A stretch of 41,806 bases of DNA from an uncultured Bacteroidia bacterium. Its GTDB lineage: Bacteria; Bacteroidota; Bacteroidia; Bacteroidales; Prolixibacteraceae. Every line of letters starts with the position of its first letter. Positions within the stretch are counted from its first letter, which is position 1. The notes below the pieces were generated by a model. That model searched no databases. It was not told the DNA's origin and was given only the letters and a program-made list of their open reading frames with translations. The stretch covers positions 1 to 41,806 of the forward strand of contig CAIVCR010000104.1 in NCBI GenBank assembly GCA_903904515.1, written 5' to 3'. Shown in pieces: positions 16,090-24,074 of the stretch. Position numbers and translations under genes: made by a program.

Positions 16090-16791
16090 ATGACTCCTAA
16101 AACTGAAAACCTGATATTAGGAATAATCCTCGATATGGATGGTGTTATAATCGACAGTAATCCATACCATAAAATCGCCTGGACAAATTTCTTCAACAAG
16201 CGAAATGTTGAGGTGAACGATTTAATATTCAGGGATCTTATTTTTGGCACTTCTGGCGGTGAGGCGATAAGTACGTTGTTAAACTGCCAATTTTCAAAAG
16301 ATGAATTAACCGCTTTTTGTGAAGAGATAGATGCAGATTATCGCCGGATTGTGAGTGAATCAGTGCATATTGAGCCGGTGTCAGGCTTAATCCCTTTTTT
16401 GGAAACGGCTGTGTATGAAAAACATAAAATTGCAATTGCGACCTCGGCCCCTACCAGGAATGTGGATTTAATTCTACAGAAGCTAAATCTGCGGAACTAT
16501 TTCGATCTGATCATTGATAAATCATTAATTATCAATGGAAAACCTGATCCGGAGATCTATTTAAAGGCTGTTCAGGGATTAGGAATTGTAAAAGAGAATT
16601 GTGTTGTATTTGAAGATTCAATATCCGGAATCGGTTCTGCAAGAAATGCAGGATTAATTGTTATTGGATTAACAACCAGTCATTTGAGAGATGAGTTATT
16701 TAGCGCAGGAGTTTGTCGCTGCATCAATGATTTTACAGAGATCACGATTGAACAACTTAAGAATCTTATTTTAACCTCTGCAACTATTTAG
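16090..16791 (+). CDS. HAD-superfamily hydrolase (beta-phosphoglucomutase-like)
   Basis: A 233-residue cytoplasmic HAD subfamily IA enzyme. Motif I is ILDMDGVIIDS with Asp15 (nucleophile) and Asp17, followed by a helical cap domain; motif II is IATSAPT; motif III is the Lys in NGKPDPEIY; motif IV is FEDSISGI. The closest type is the beta-phosphoglucomutase/sugar-phosphatase group, so it may dephosphorylate or isomerise a sugar phosphate from glycan breakdown; the substrate cannot be read from sequence. It is flanked by the second toxin-antitoxin remnant and the histidine kinase gene, without tight operon spacing. Confidence 0.88.
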   Translation: MTPKTENLILGIILDMDGVIIDSNPYHKIAWTNFFNKRNVEVNDLIFRDLIFGTSGGEAISTLLNCQFSKDELTAFCEEIDADYRRIVSESVHIEPVSGLIPFLETAVYEKHKIAIATSAPTRNVDLILQKLNLRNYFDLIIDKSLIINGKPDPEIYLKAVQGLGIVKENCVVFEDSISGIGSARNAGLIVIGLTTSHLRDELFSAGVCRCINDFTEITIEQLKNLILTSATI

Positions 16792-16994
16792 GGAACTGAT
16801 TTATTCCACCACTCAGGTTAACCTCTATTTTCAATTTTAACCCAAGTTGCGTCATAATATGGTTGCAAGCGAAGGTCCAATAAAACTGTTTAAGTATCGT
16901 ATTTTACTGGCGATATTTTGAATGGAATTTAATATATTTACATATTAATATAGTTTGCTTCCCATTAACATTCAGCTTATTCTAATTTTTGCCT

Positions 16995-19900
16995 ATGAAT
17001 AATCAGAATAAATCCAACGTAGACCTGATCTTGGAATTGGATGAGTTAAGAAGTAAGTATAATCTTCTTCTGGCTTCATCGGGGAATTCTGAAAAAGAGT
17101 TAAAAAGTACAACCTATGATTTTCAGGAAATTCAGTTAGTTACAAGTAAGCTAACTGAAAGTATGCAGGACCTGATCTGGTCGGTGAATCGGAATGATTT
17201 TGGTTTGCTGACATTTAATACCGCCTTTTCTAACCACTTTTCAAACCATCGTAACCCAAAACCCGGTGACCTTCCTGAGGATCTCTTTCCTACATTGGAA
17301 TCAGTGGAATTCTTCACTAGTTTATATCACAGAGCTCTCAGCGAAGGATCATTTACAGCAGAATATCAGTGCCTCACCATTTCCAAAACTCTGGAGTTAA
17401 CTTTAAATATCATTTCTGAAAATGCCCAAGTTTTAGGTATCCTTGTATTCGGAAAAGATATAACTGAGCGCAAAAGAATTGAATTTGAACTTGAAGAGAG
17501 CAGAGAAAAATATCTGGGATTAAGTGAAGCTGCCTTTGAATCAATTTTCCTCTCCGAGAAAGGGATCTGTATTGAACAGAATAATACCGCGGAAAAGATG
17601 TTTGGTTATTCGACTCAGGAGGCATTAGGAAGATACGGAACCGATTGGATTATCCCTGAAGATCGGGAAATGGTGATGAATAACATGATTTTGGGTTATG
17701 AAGAGCCTTACGAAGCCACCGCATTAAGGAAGGACGGTACAATATTCCCATGTATTTTGCGCGGGAAAATGATGCACTATAAAGGCAAAACAGTACGGGT
17801 TACCTCATTAAACGACATCTCCGGTCAAAAATCCGTAGAAAGGGAATTACTAAAAGCGAAAGAAAAGGCAGAAGAAAATGAAGCAAATTTCAGGGCAATT
17901 TTTGAACATTCCCTTGATGCAATAGGGATTACGAAGAGTGGGATCAATGTTTTATTTAATAATGCCTATCTGAACTTATTTGGATATGTTGATCAAAATG
18001 AGCTTGTCGGAAAGCCCCTAATTACACAGATCTCTCCAAAAGAGAGGAGTAAAATCTCTCAATATGTCAAAATGAGATCCATGGGTGAAGCTGCCCCAAC
18101 TATCCATGAGACTATCGGATTACGGAAAAATGGTGAAGAATTTCCAATGGAAGTTAAGATTGGACAGTATAATCTGAAGGGCGAAAACTTTACGCTAACC
18201 ATTATTCGTGATATCACAGAGCGTAAAAATGGAGATGCAATTCGGAGGCGAAATCACCAGTTTACTGAGGCATTGCTGAAATCAATTCCGACTCCGGTAT
18301 TTTTCAAAGACACCAAAGGATTGTATCTTGGTTGTAATGAATCTTTTAGCCAGTATATAGGTGTGAGTGCCGAAGATATTAAAGGTAAAACTGTCAGGGA
18401 ATTATGGCCCTCAGACCTGGCTGAGATTTATCACCAAAAAGATCTGGAAATACTTGAAAATCCTGAACATCAGATTTATGAATCTAAAATATCAGACAAA
18501 GATTCGATTATCCATGATATTATTCTTGAAAAAGATGTCTTTTATGATGAAACCGGCATGGTAGCAGGTATAATTGGTTCTTATATTGACATTACCGAAC
18601 TTAAGCGTGCAGAACAGGATCTTCGCCAGAGTAAAATGAGGTTGAGGCAGGTTATGGATTTAGTTCCGCATCTTATTTTTGCCAAGGATGTCAATGGCAG
18701 GTTTGTTCTGGCAAATAAAGCAGTTGCAAACCTATATGGAACTACAGTTGTAAATTTAATCGGTAAAAAGGATGAAGATTTTGATCCAAATCACAATGAA
18801 GTAGAAAATTTTCTCTCTGAGGACAGGCTTGTTATCGAGAGTGGTATCAGTAAATACAATTTTGAAGAGACTATAACTGACATAACAGGGGTTAAAAGAA
18901 TACTCGAAACAACCAAGATCCCTTTTACGGCCTCAGGAACTAACCTACCCTCGGTATTAGGTGTTTCAGTTGATATTACTCAACGCAAGCAAGCTGAAGA
19001 GGCACTGCGTGAGAGTGAGGAACGTTACCGCACATTGTTCCAGCAAGCCAGTGATGGAATATTCTATCTTACCACCAATGGAGAGGTATTGGCTGTAAAT
19101 GAGTCTTATGCCAGAATGCATGGTTATACGGTTGAAGAAATGAAGGGTTTTCGAATACAGGATTTGGATACCCCTTCAGAAACCCGACTAATGCAGGATC
19201 GAATGCCGCGAATTCTGGCTGGAGAATTACTCGAATTCGAGGTGGAGCATATTCATAAGGATGGTCATGTTTTTCCCCTTGCGGTGTCTACAGGATCGAT
19301 TACAATTAGTAATAAAACTATCATTCAGGCCTTTCACCGCGATATTACTGCACGTAAACTGGCAGAAGAAGAATTAATCATCGCAAAGGAAAAAGCCGAA
19401 GAGAGCGACAAACTAAAGTCTTCATTCCTGGCGAATATGTCGCACGAAATTAGGACTCCGTTAAATGCAATAGTTGGCTTTTCTGCCCTTATGACTGCTC
19501 CAAATCAGAGTGCAGAAGAATTAGAAGAAATTTCAGGAATGATTACTGAAGGCAGCGGTAAGTTGCTGGGAATCATCACAGACCTTATTGAAATTTCGCA
19601 GATTTATGCAAATCAAATCAAACCCTTACTTTCTGAATTTGATATTATTCCATTTTTAAATGACCTTTCAATAAATTTTTCAAGGACAGCTCAGGATAAA
19701 AATATTGATTTTATCTCCCATCTGGATGTCTTGTTCAATGAATACATTATATCCTCAGACAGCGATAAACTAAAAAAAATTGTATCCCACCTGGTTGAGA
19801 ATTCCATTAAATTCACCCATCAGGGAAAGGTAGAAATAAATTACAGACTTAGAGATGACCAACTCCATATTACAATTAGTGATACAGGAATTGGAATATC

Positions 19901-20102
19901 GGCAGAATCGCAAAGGATAATATTCGAACCCTTCCGTCAGGTAGAATATGGGAATCATAGAAAATATGATGGGAATGGTTTGGGATTACCAATCGTAAAA
20001 GCCTATGTTGAATCATTAAAGGGATCAATAACCTTGAAGTCAGAAATAAATATTGGAACATCTGTTGTTGTCTCAATTCCGGCACAAAGAGTTTCTGATT
20101 AG
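16995..20102 (+). CDS. Cytoplasmic multi-PAS sensor histidine kinase
   Basis: 1035 residues from ATG at 16995 (a TTG two codons earlier is less likely). I count six PAS/PAC repeats at about 55-155, 170-285, 297-410, 420-535, 548-665 and 675-790, most ending in a D-I/T-x-R/K-K PAC signature (GKDITERKR, IRDITERKN, YIDITELKR, VDITQRKQ, HRDITARKL). A HisKA domain carries SHEIRTPLNAI with the phospho-acceptor His817. The HATPase domain has LVENSIKFT (N box), DTGIGI (G1) and GNGLGLPIV (G2). There is no transmembrane segment, signal peptide, receiver or DNA-binding domain, so it senses internal cues and needs a separate response regulator; none is in the window. It is therefore not an HTCS-type PUL regulator. 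Confidence 0.92.
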   Translation: MNNQNKSNVDLILELDELRSKYNLLLASSGNSEKELKSTTYDFQEIQLVTSKLTESMQDLIWSVNRNDFGLLTFNTAFSNHFSNHRNPKPGDLPEDLFPTLESVEFFTSLYHRALSEGSFTAEYQCLTISKTLELTLNIISENAQVLGILVFGKDITERKRIEFELEESREKYLGLSEAAFESIFLSEKGICIEQNNTAEKMFGYSTQEALGRYGTDWIIPEDREMVMNNMILGYEEPYEATALRKDGTIFPCILRGKMMHYKGKTVRVTSLNDISGQKSVERELLKAKEKAEENEANFRAIFEHSLDAIGITKSGINVLFNNAYLNLFGYVDQNELVGKPLITQISPKERSKISQYVKMRSMGEAAPTIHETIGLRKNGEEFPMEVKIGQYNLKGENFTLTIIRDITERKNGDAIRRRNHQFTEALLKSIPTPVFFKDTKGLYLGCNESFSQYIGVSAEDIKGKTVRELWPSDLAEIYHQKDLEILENPEHQIYESKISDKDSIIHDIILEKDVFYDETGMVAGIIGSYIDITELKRAEQDLRQSKMRLRQVMDLVPHLIFAKDVNGRFVLANKAVANLYGTTVVNLIGKKDEDFDPNHNEVENFLSEDRLVIESGISKYNFEETITDITGVKRILETTKIPFTASGTNLPSVLGVSVDITQRKQAEEALRESEERYRTLFQQASDGIFYLTTNGEVLAVNESYARMHGYTVEEMKGFRIQDLDTPSETRLMQDRMPRILAGELLEFEVEHIHKDGHVFPLAVSTGSITISNKTIIQAFHRDITARKLAEEELIIAKEKAEESDKLKSSFLANMSHEIRTPLNAIVGFSALMTAPNQSAEELEEISGMITEGSGKLLGIITDLIEISQIYANQIKPLLSEFDIIPFLNDLSINFSRTAQDKNIDFISHLDVLFNEYIISSDSDKLKKIVSHLVENSIKFTHQGKVEINYRLRDDQLHITISDTGIGISAESQRIIFEPFRQVEYGNHRKYDGNGLGLPIVKAYVESLKGSITLKSEINIGTSVVVSIPAQRVSD

Positions 20103-20250
20103 TACTCAAAAGTTTAAAGAGACTGCTCCCGGAGTTTAAACAGCCTAACCTGAGTCATACTGCCGTTCAGCTCTGGTTAATATCTTCTTTTAATTATCTG
20201 TATTTATTTAAATATGTGTTAGTTGCTTCATTTTTTGAACTTCTGATTTC

Positions 20251-20838
20251 TCATTTCCAGTTCGGACTTTTTATCACCTCATACCAGATCTCCCCATTTC
20301 TCATGATTGGCCGGTACTGAACACCGCCGAGGATATAAAACGTTTCACCGTTGATTATTACCTTTTCATACCCGCGGGGAATACTCTCCACGATTGCTCC
20401 CAAAGGCGGTGCTACTACTTCATATTCATGCTCTCTCTGAATATAGTAGGTTCCTCCATAGTAATAATAAGGAAAGCCTCCGATATTGAAACTCAGAAAA
20501 CCTCTTGGAAGTATTCCAATCCTTAGACCAAAAGGGGGAGGCGTAAAAATAAATCCATTGTTAAAAGGGCGGTAATAAAAACCATGCCTGAAATGGTAAA
20601 CATTTCCGCCATAAGGAATCCGGTAAGCGGCATGTGGCAGGCGATGTATATAAGCCCCATGGGCTGGCATTCTGGAATAGTGCCACGAAGGTTCCCGGTT
20701 ATGACCACCGTGTCTCTGAGCATCTGCCTGAGAAACTGAACAAATCACCAATACGAAACATAAAGCAATTACAGCTGTTAAGTTGTGTAATTTCCCAAAA
20801 GCACCAAATTGACTGAATTTTAATAAATTGCTTTTCAT
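20251..20838 (-). CDS. DUF6515-family Tyr/Gly-rich exported protein
   Basis: A 195-residue protein with an N-terminal hydrophobic signal segment (LHNLTAVIALCFVLVICSVSQADAQ). It is followed by a His/Arg/Tyr-rich region (HAAYRIPYGGNVYHFRHGFYYRPF), a GFPYYYYGGTYYIQ patch and a C-terminal repeat-like part (PPLGAIVESIPRGYEKVIINGETFYILGGVQYRPIMRNGEIWYEVI). This is the layout of the DUF6515 family common in Bacteroidota, whose function is unknown. It is convergent with the histidine kinase gene and divergent from GH92 no. 2. Its start lies 109 nt from copy B of the 63-bp element, but that element is oriented away from it. Confidence 0.8.
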   Translation of the reverse strand: MKSNLLKFSQFGAFGKLHNLTAVIALCFVLVICSVSQADAQRHGGHNREPSWHYSRMPAHGAYIHRLPHAAYRIPYGGNVYHFRHGFYYRPFNNGFIFTPPPFGLRIGILPRGFLSFNIGGFPYYYYGGTYYIQREHEYEVVAPPLGAIVESIPRGYEKVIINGETFYILGGVQYRPIMRNGEIWYEVIKSPNWK

Positions 20839-20946
20839 GTCGTTATGTTTTTAAAAAATTTTAAACATTCATTCGACTATAGTTCACTTAATTAATCCCC
20901 AAAAATTAGGCCAAAATTCAAATTATAACCTTTTTTAATATTTGAT

Positions 20947-21009
20947 CAATATTTAATGTGCTTTATCCAATATTGCAGAAGTATTTGACAAATGACCAAT
21001 GTATTTTTG
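20947..21009 (+). promoter_or_regulatory. Shared 63-bp promoter/operator element, copy B (GH92 nos. 2-4 run)
   Basis: CAATATTTAATGTGC (20947-20961), CAATATT repeated at +21, GCAGAAGTATTTG, a 14-nt spacer, then TATTTTTG (21002-21009). The ATG at 21059 follows after 49 nt, almost the same distance as in copy A (48 nt). Confidence 0.78.
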
Positions 21010-21058
21010 ACTGGAATCCCACATCTGAATTAACGAAACTGATATAGACGATTTGAAA

Positions 21059-23989
21059 ATGAAAACCAGCAAATTATTTTTCCCGGTACTTTTAAGTTTA
21101 TTATCACTCAGCGCTTTAAATTTTTTAAAAGCACAAACACCCGATTATACAAAATTGGTAAATCCTTTTATGGGCACTGCAGCAGACGGGAATACCTACC
21201 CCGGTGCGGCATTCCCCTTTGGATCAGTCCAACTAAGTCCCGATACAAAATTAACCGGCGGCGGAATTTGCGGCGGATACTATTATCCCGATTCAACGAT
21301 TCTGGGATTTTCACATACCCATCTGAGCGGCGTAGGTGAACCGGAATACCGGGATGTCCTGTTTATGCCCACCGTCGGAAAGATCAACCTTCTGCCCGGT
21401 ATCGAAAAGGGGAAGTCCGGATATAAGTCAACCTATGATCATAACCAGGAATCGGCATCTCCGGGCTATTACTCTGTCTTTCTGAAGGATTATAAGGTTA
21501 AGGCAGAACTTACCGTTACCCAACGATGCGGATTTCATAAATATACCTATCCCAAATCGGATAGTGCCCATGTGATCATCGATCTGCAGCACCCGGGCGG
21601 GGCTGAAGAGTTATACATCAAAAAAGTCAGCGATACCGAAATTGAAGGATTGCGCCGTTCGCACGGATGGGCATGGGACCAGTATGTCTATTTTGTGGCA
21701 AGATTTTCAAAACCTTTTGCATCTGTTGACCTTGCGATTGATGATCATATTTTAACAGGTAAATCCGAAGCTCACGGGAAAAATGTTAAAGCCTCAGTCA
21801 ACTTTAAGACCACTGCAAATGAGGCTATCCTTGTGAAAGTTGGAACCTCTGCTGTGAGTATAGAAGGGGCACGGAAAAACCTCACGGCTGAAATCAGCGA
21901 CTGGAATTTTGGCAAGGTGGTTGCCGATGCAAAAAAAACATGGAACAAAGAGTTGGCGAAAATTGAGGTCGAAGGCGCCAGACCGGAGGACCGGAAGAAT
22001 TTCTACACTGCGATGTACCACGCCTTTTTAAATCCGAACCTGTTTATGGATATCGATGGCAAATACCGCGGAACAGATCACAAAGTCCACCAGGCGAAAG
22101 GATTTACAAACTATACCGTCTTCTCACTGTGGGATACCTTTCGCGCCTTGCATCCCCTATTTACGATTATCGATCACAAACGAACCAATGACTTTGTAAA
22201 AACCCTTTTGCAGATTTATGATGACGGTGGAAGGCTTCCAATGTGGCCGCTGGCAGGAAACTATACCGACGATATGCTTGGTTATCATGCTGTTCCTGTA
22301 ATCGCTGACGCTTATATGAAAGGGATCCGGAATTATGATCTAAAAAAAGCATTCACAGCAGTAAAGCATAGTGCAGAGCTCGATAAACTGGGACTTAAAT
22401 ATTACAAAAAGATCGGTTTTTTACCTTGTGACCGACAGGGTGAATCGGTCTCCAAGACACTTGAATATTGTTACGACGATTGGTGCATCTCTCAGATGGC
22501 CAAAGAGATGGGTTTAAAAAATGATTATTTGACCTATCATCAGCGCGCCCACAATTATGAAAATGTGTTTGATGCTTCCACGGGTTTTATGCGGGGCAAG
22601 AAGATGGACCGCAGCTGGCTGGCGCCGTTTGATCCGCTTGTGAACTCAGCCTATTCCGAAGGAAATGCATACCAGTATATGTTTGTCCCCCATGATTCAA
22701 AGGGACTAATTGCCCTGGAGGGAGGTGACAAGCAGTTTTCAAAATGGCTTGATGTGCTGTTTACCCTCAAAAAGGGAAGCGATGAGAGAGGTTCTGTCGG
22801 TCAGTACTGGCACGGGAATGAACCGGGGCATCACCTGGCCTACCTCTATGATTATGTGGGGGAACCCTGGAAAACCCAAAAGCTGGTCCGACAGATTCTG
22901 ACAGAGTTATACAGAGACAAACCTGAAGGATTAGCTGGAAATGAAGATTGCGGTCAGATGTCGGGTTGGTATATCCTGAGTGCAATGGGTTTCTATTCGG
23001 TGGCTCCGGGACAGACAATCTATGCCATTGGCTCCCCTTTGTTTGACAAAGCGATCATTCATCTTGAGAATGGGAAGAGGTTTGTGGTTAAGGCCAATCA
23101 TAACTCGGGTGACAATAAATTCATCCAATCAGCTACCCTAAACGGGAAAGGATATTCAAATTCCTATCTGCGTCATGATGATATTATGAATGGCTCGGAA
23201 CTGGTTTTCGAAATGGGGCCAAAGCCCAATGAACAATGGGGAATTCGTCCACAGGAACGCCCTTATTCAGAGAATGGAGAACCTGTATCCCGGCTTCCTT
23301 ATGTTGAATTGGGCGAAGCCTTATTCGGTGAATCAACCGAAGTGTTTCTGGCCTGTGAATCAGATGGTGCAGAAATCCGCTATACACTTGATGGGTCCGA
23401 GCCCGCTGAAGGATCAAAGATCTACACGGCTCCGTTTACGCTTAACAAGTCCTGTGTATTGGAAATGAAATCGTTCGAAAAGAATAAAATGCCATCTGTG
23501 GTCATCTCCATAGATTTTAAAAAGGCCGATTTAAGTGAATCTGCCGGTAATCCAAAGGTGATGCCAGGATTAGCCTATGACTATTTTGAACGGTTTTTCG
23601 TTACAACAGATGATTTTGATATAAGCAAACCTATTTCGTCGGGCATCACCGACATTTTCAGCATTAAGATTGCCCCCAGGGATAATTATTATGGCTACCG
23701 CTATACGGGTTATATTGAGGTTCCCAAAGATGGAATCTACAATTTCTTCCTGATCTCCAATGATGGAAGCAAACTTTATATTGACGGTAAGGAACTAATT
23801 GAAAATGATGCTAATCATGGTGCAGTGGAAGAACCAGGACGGGTTGGTCTGAAAGCTGGTCTTCATCAGATTCTTGTAAAATATTTCCAGTGTGGCGGAG
23901 GAAAAGCGCTAAAAGTTAGCTGGTCGGGTCCGGGAATGGAGAAGCATGAGATTAAAGCAGAAGAGTTGTTTACCGATCATTCGAAATAA
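21059..23989 (+). CDS. GH92 alpha-mannosidase no. 2 (GH92, chitobiase-C-like, PA14)
   Basis: 976 residues from ATG at 21059 (an in-frame TTG at 21053 adds two residues). A signal peptide (MKTSKLFFPVLLSLLSLSAL, ending near FLKAQ) is followed by the GH92 start YTKLVNPFMGTAADGNTYPG. Motifs: FSLWDTFRALHPLF, HGNEPGHH with Glu588 (general acid) and GNEDCGQMSGWYILSAMG with Asp630. At about 755-820 a chitobiase-C-like domain carries RYTLDGSEPAEGS; at about 840-972 PA14 carries GYIEVPKDGIYNFFLISNDG and VSWSGPG. It has the 63-bp element upstream and probably leads a four-gene run with nos. 3 and 4 and the DUF3089 gene, since all are on one strand with gaps of 85, 185 and 83 nt. Confidence 0.93.
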   Translation: MKTSKLFFPVLLSLLSLSALNFLKAQTPDYTKLVNPFMGTAADGNTYPGAAFPFGSVQLSPDTKLTGGGICGGYYYPDSTILGFSHTHLSGVGEPEYRDVLFMPTVGKINLLPGIEKGKSGYKSTYDHNQESASPGYYSVFLKDYKVKAELTVTQRCGFHKYTYPKSDSAHVIIDLQHPGGAEELYIKKVSDTEIEGLRRSHGWAWDQYVYFVARFSKPFASVDLAIDDHILTGKSEAHGKNVKASVNFKTTANEAILVKVGTSAVSIEGARKNLTAEISDWNFGKVVADAKKTWNKELAKIEVEGARPEDRKNFYTAMYHAFLNPNLFMDIDGKYRGTDHKVHQAKGFTNYTVFSLWDTFRALHPLFTIIDHKRTNDFVKTLLQIYDDGGRLPMWPLAGNYTDDMLGYHAVPVIADAYMKGIRNYDLKKAFTAVKHSAELDKLGLKYYKKIGFLPCDRQGESVSKTLEYCYDDWCISQMAKEMGLKNDYLTYHQRAHNYENVFDASTGFMRGKKMDRSWLAPFDPLVNSAYSEGNAYQYMFVPHDSKGLIALEGGDKQFSKWLDVLFTLKKGSDERGSVGQYWHGNEPGHHLAYLYDYVGEPWKTQKLVRQILTELYRDKPEGLAGNEDCGQMSGWYILSAMGFYSVAPGQTIYAIGSPLFDKAIIHLENGKRFVVKANHNSGDNKFIQSATLNGKGYSNSYLRHDDIMNGSELVFEMGPKPNEQWGIRPQERPYSENGEPVSRLPYVELGEALFGESTEVFLACESDGAEIRYTLDGSEPAEGSKIYTAPFTLNKSCVLEMKSFEKNKMPSVVISIDFKKADLSESAGNPKVMPGLAYDYFERFFVTTDDFDISKPISSGITDIFSIKIAPRDNYYGYRYTGYIEVPKDGIYNFFLISNDGSKLYIDGKELIENDANHGAVEEPGRVGLKAGLHQILVKYFQCGGGKALKVSWSGPGMEKHEIKAEELFTDHSK

Positions 23990-23994
23990 AAAAT

Positions 23995-24035
23995 GCCACC
24001 ATCCGTCAGACGGATTGGTGTTTTAGTGGCAAAAG
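23995..24035. repeat. Palindromic repeat R1 between GH92 nos. 2 and 3
   Basis: ATCCGTC-A-GACGGAT (24001-24015) lies inside a longer imperfect stem (CCACC...GGTG) and is followed by TTGGTGTTTTAGTGGCAAAAG. The same block, with a CT added at the centre of the palindrome, recurs at 30781-30820. It may form an RNA hairpin between two genes of the run. Confidence 0.55.
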
Positions 24036-24074
24036 AACCAAAGTAACTAATCTTTAAAGCAAACCTGATTTGTT

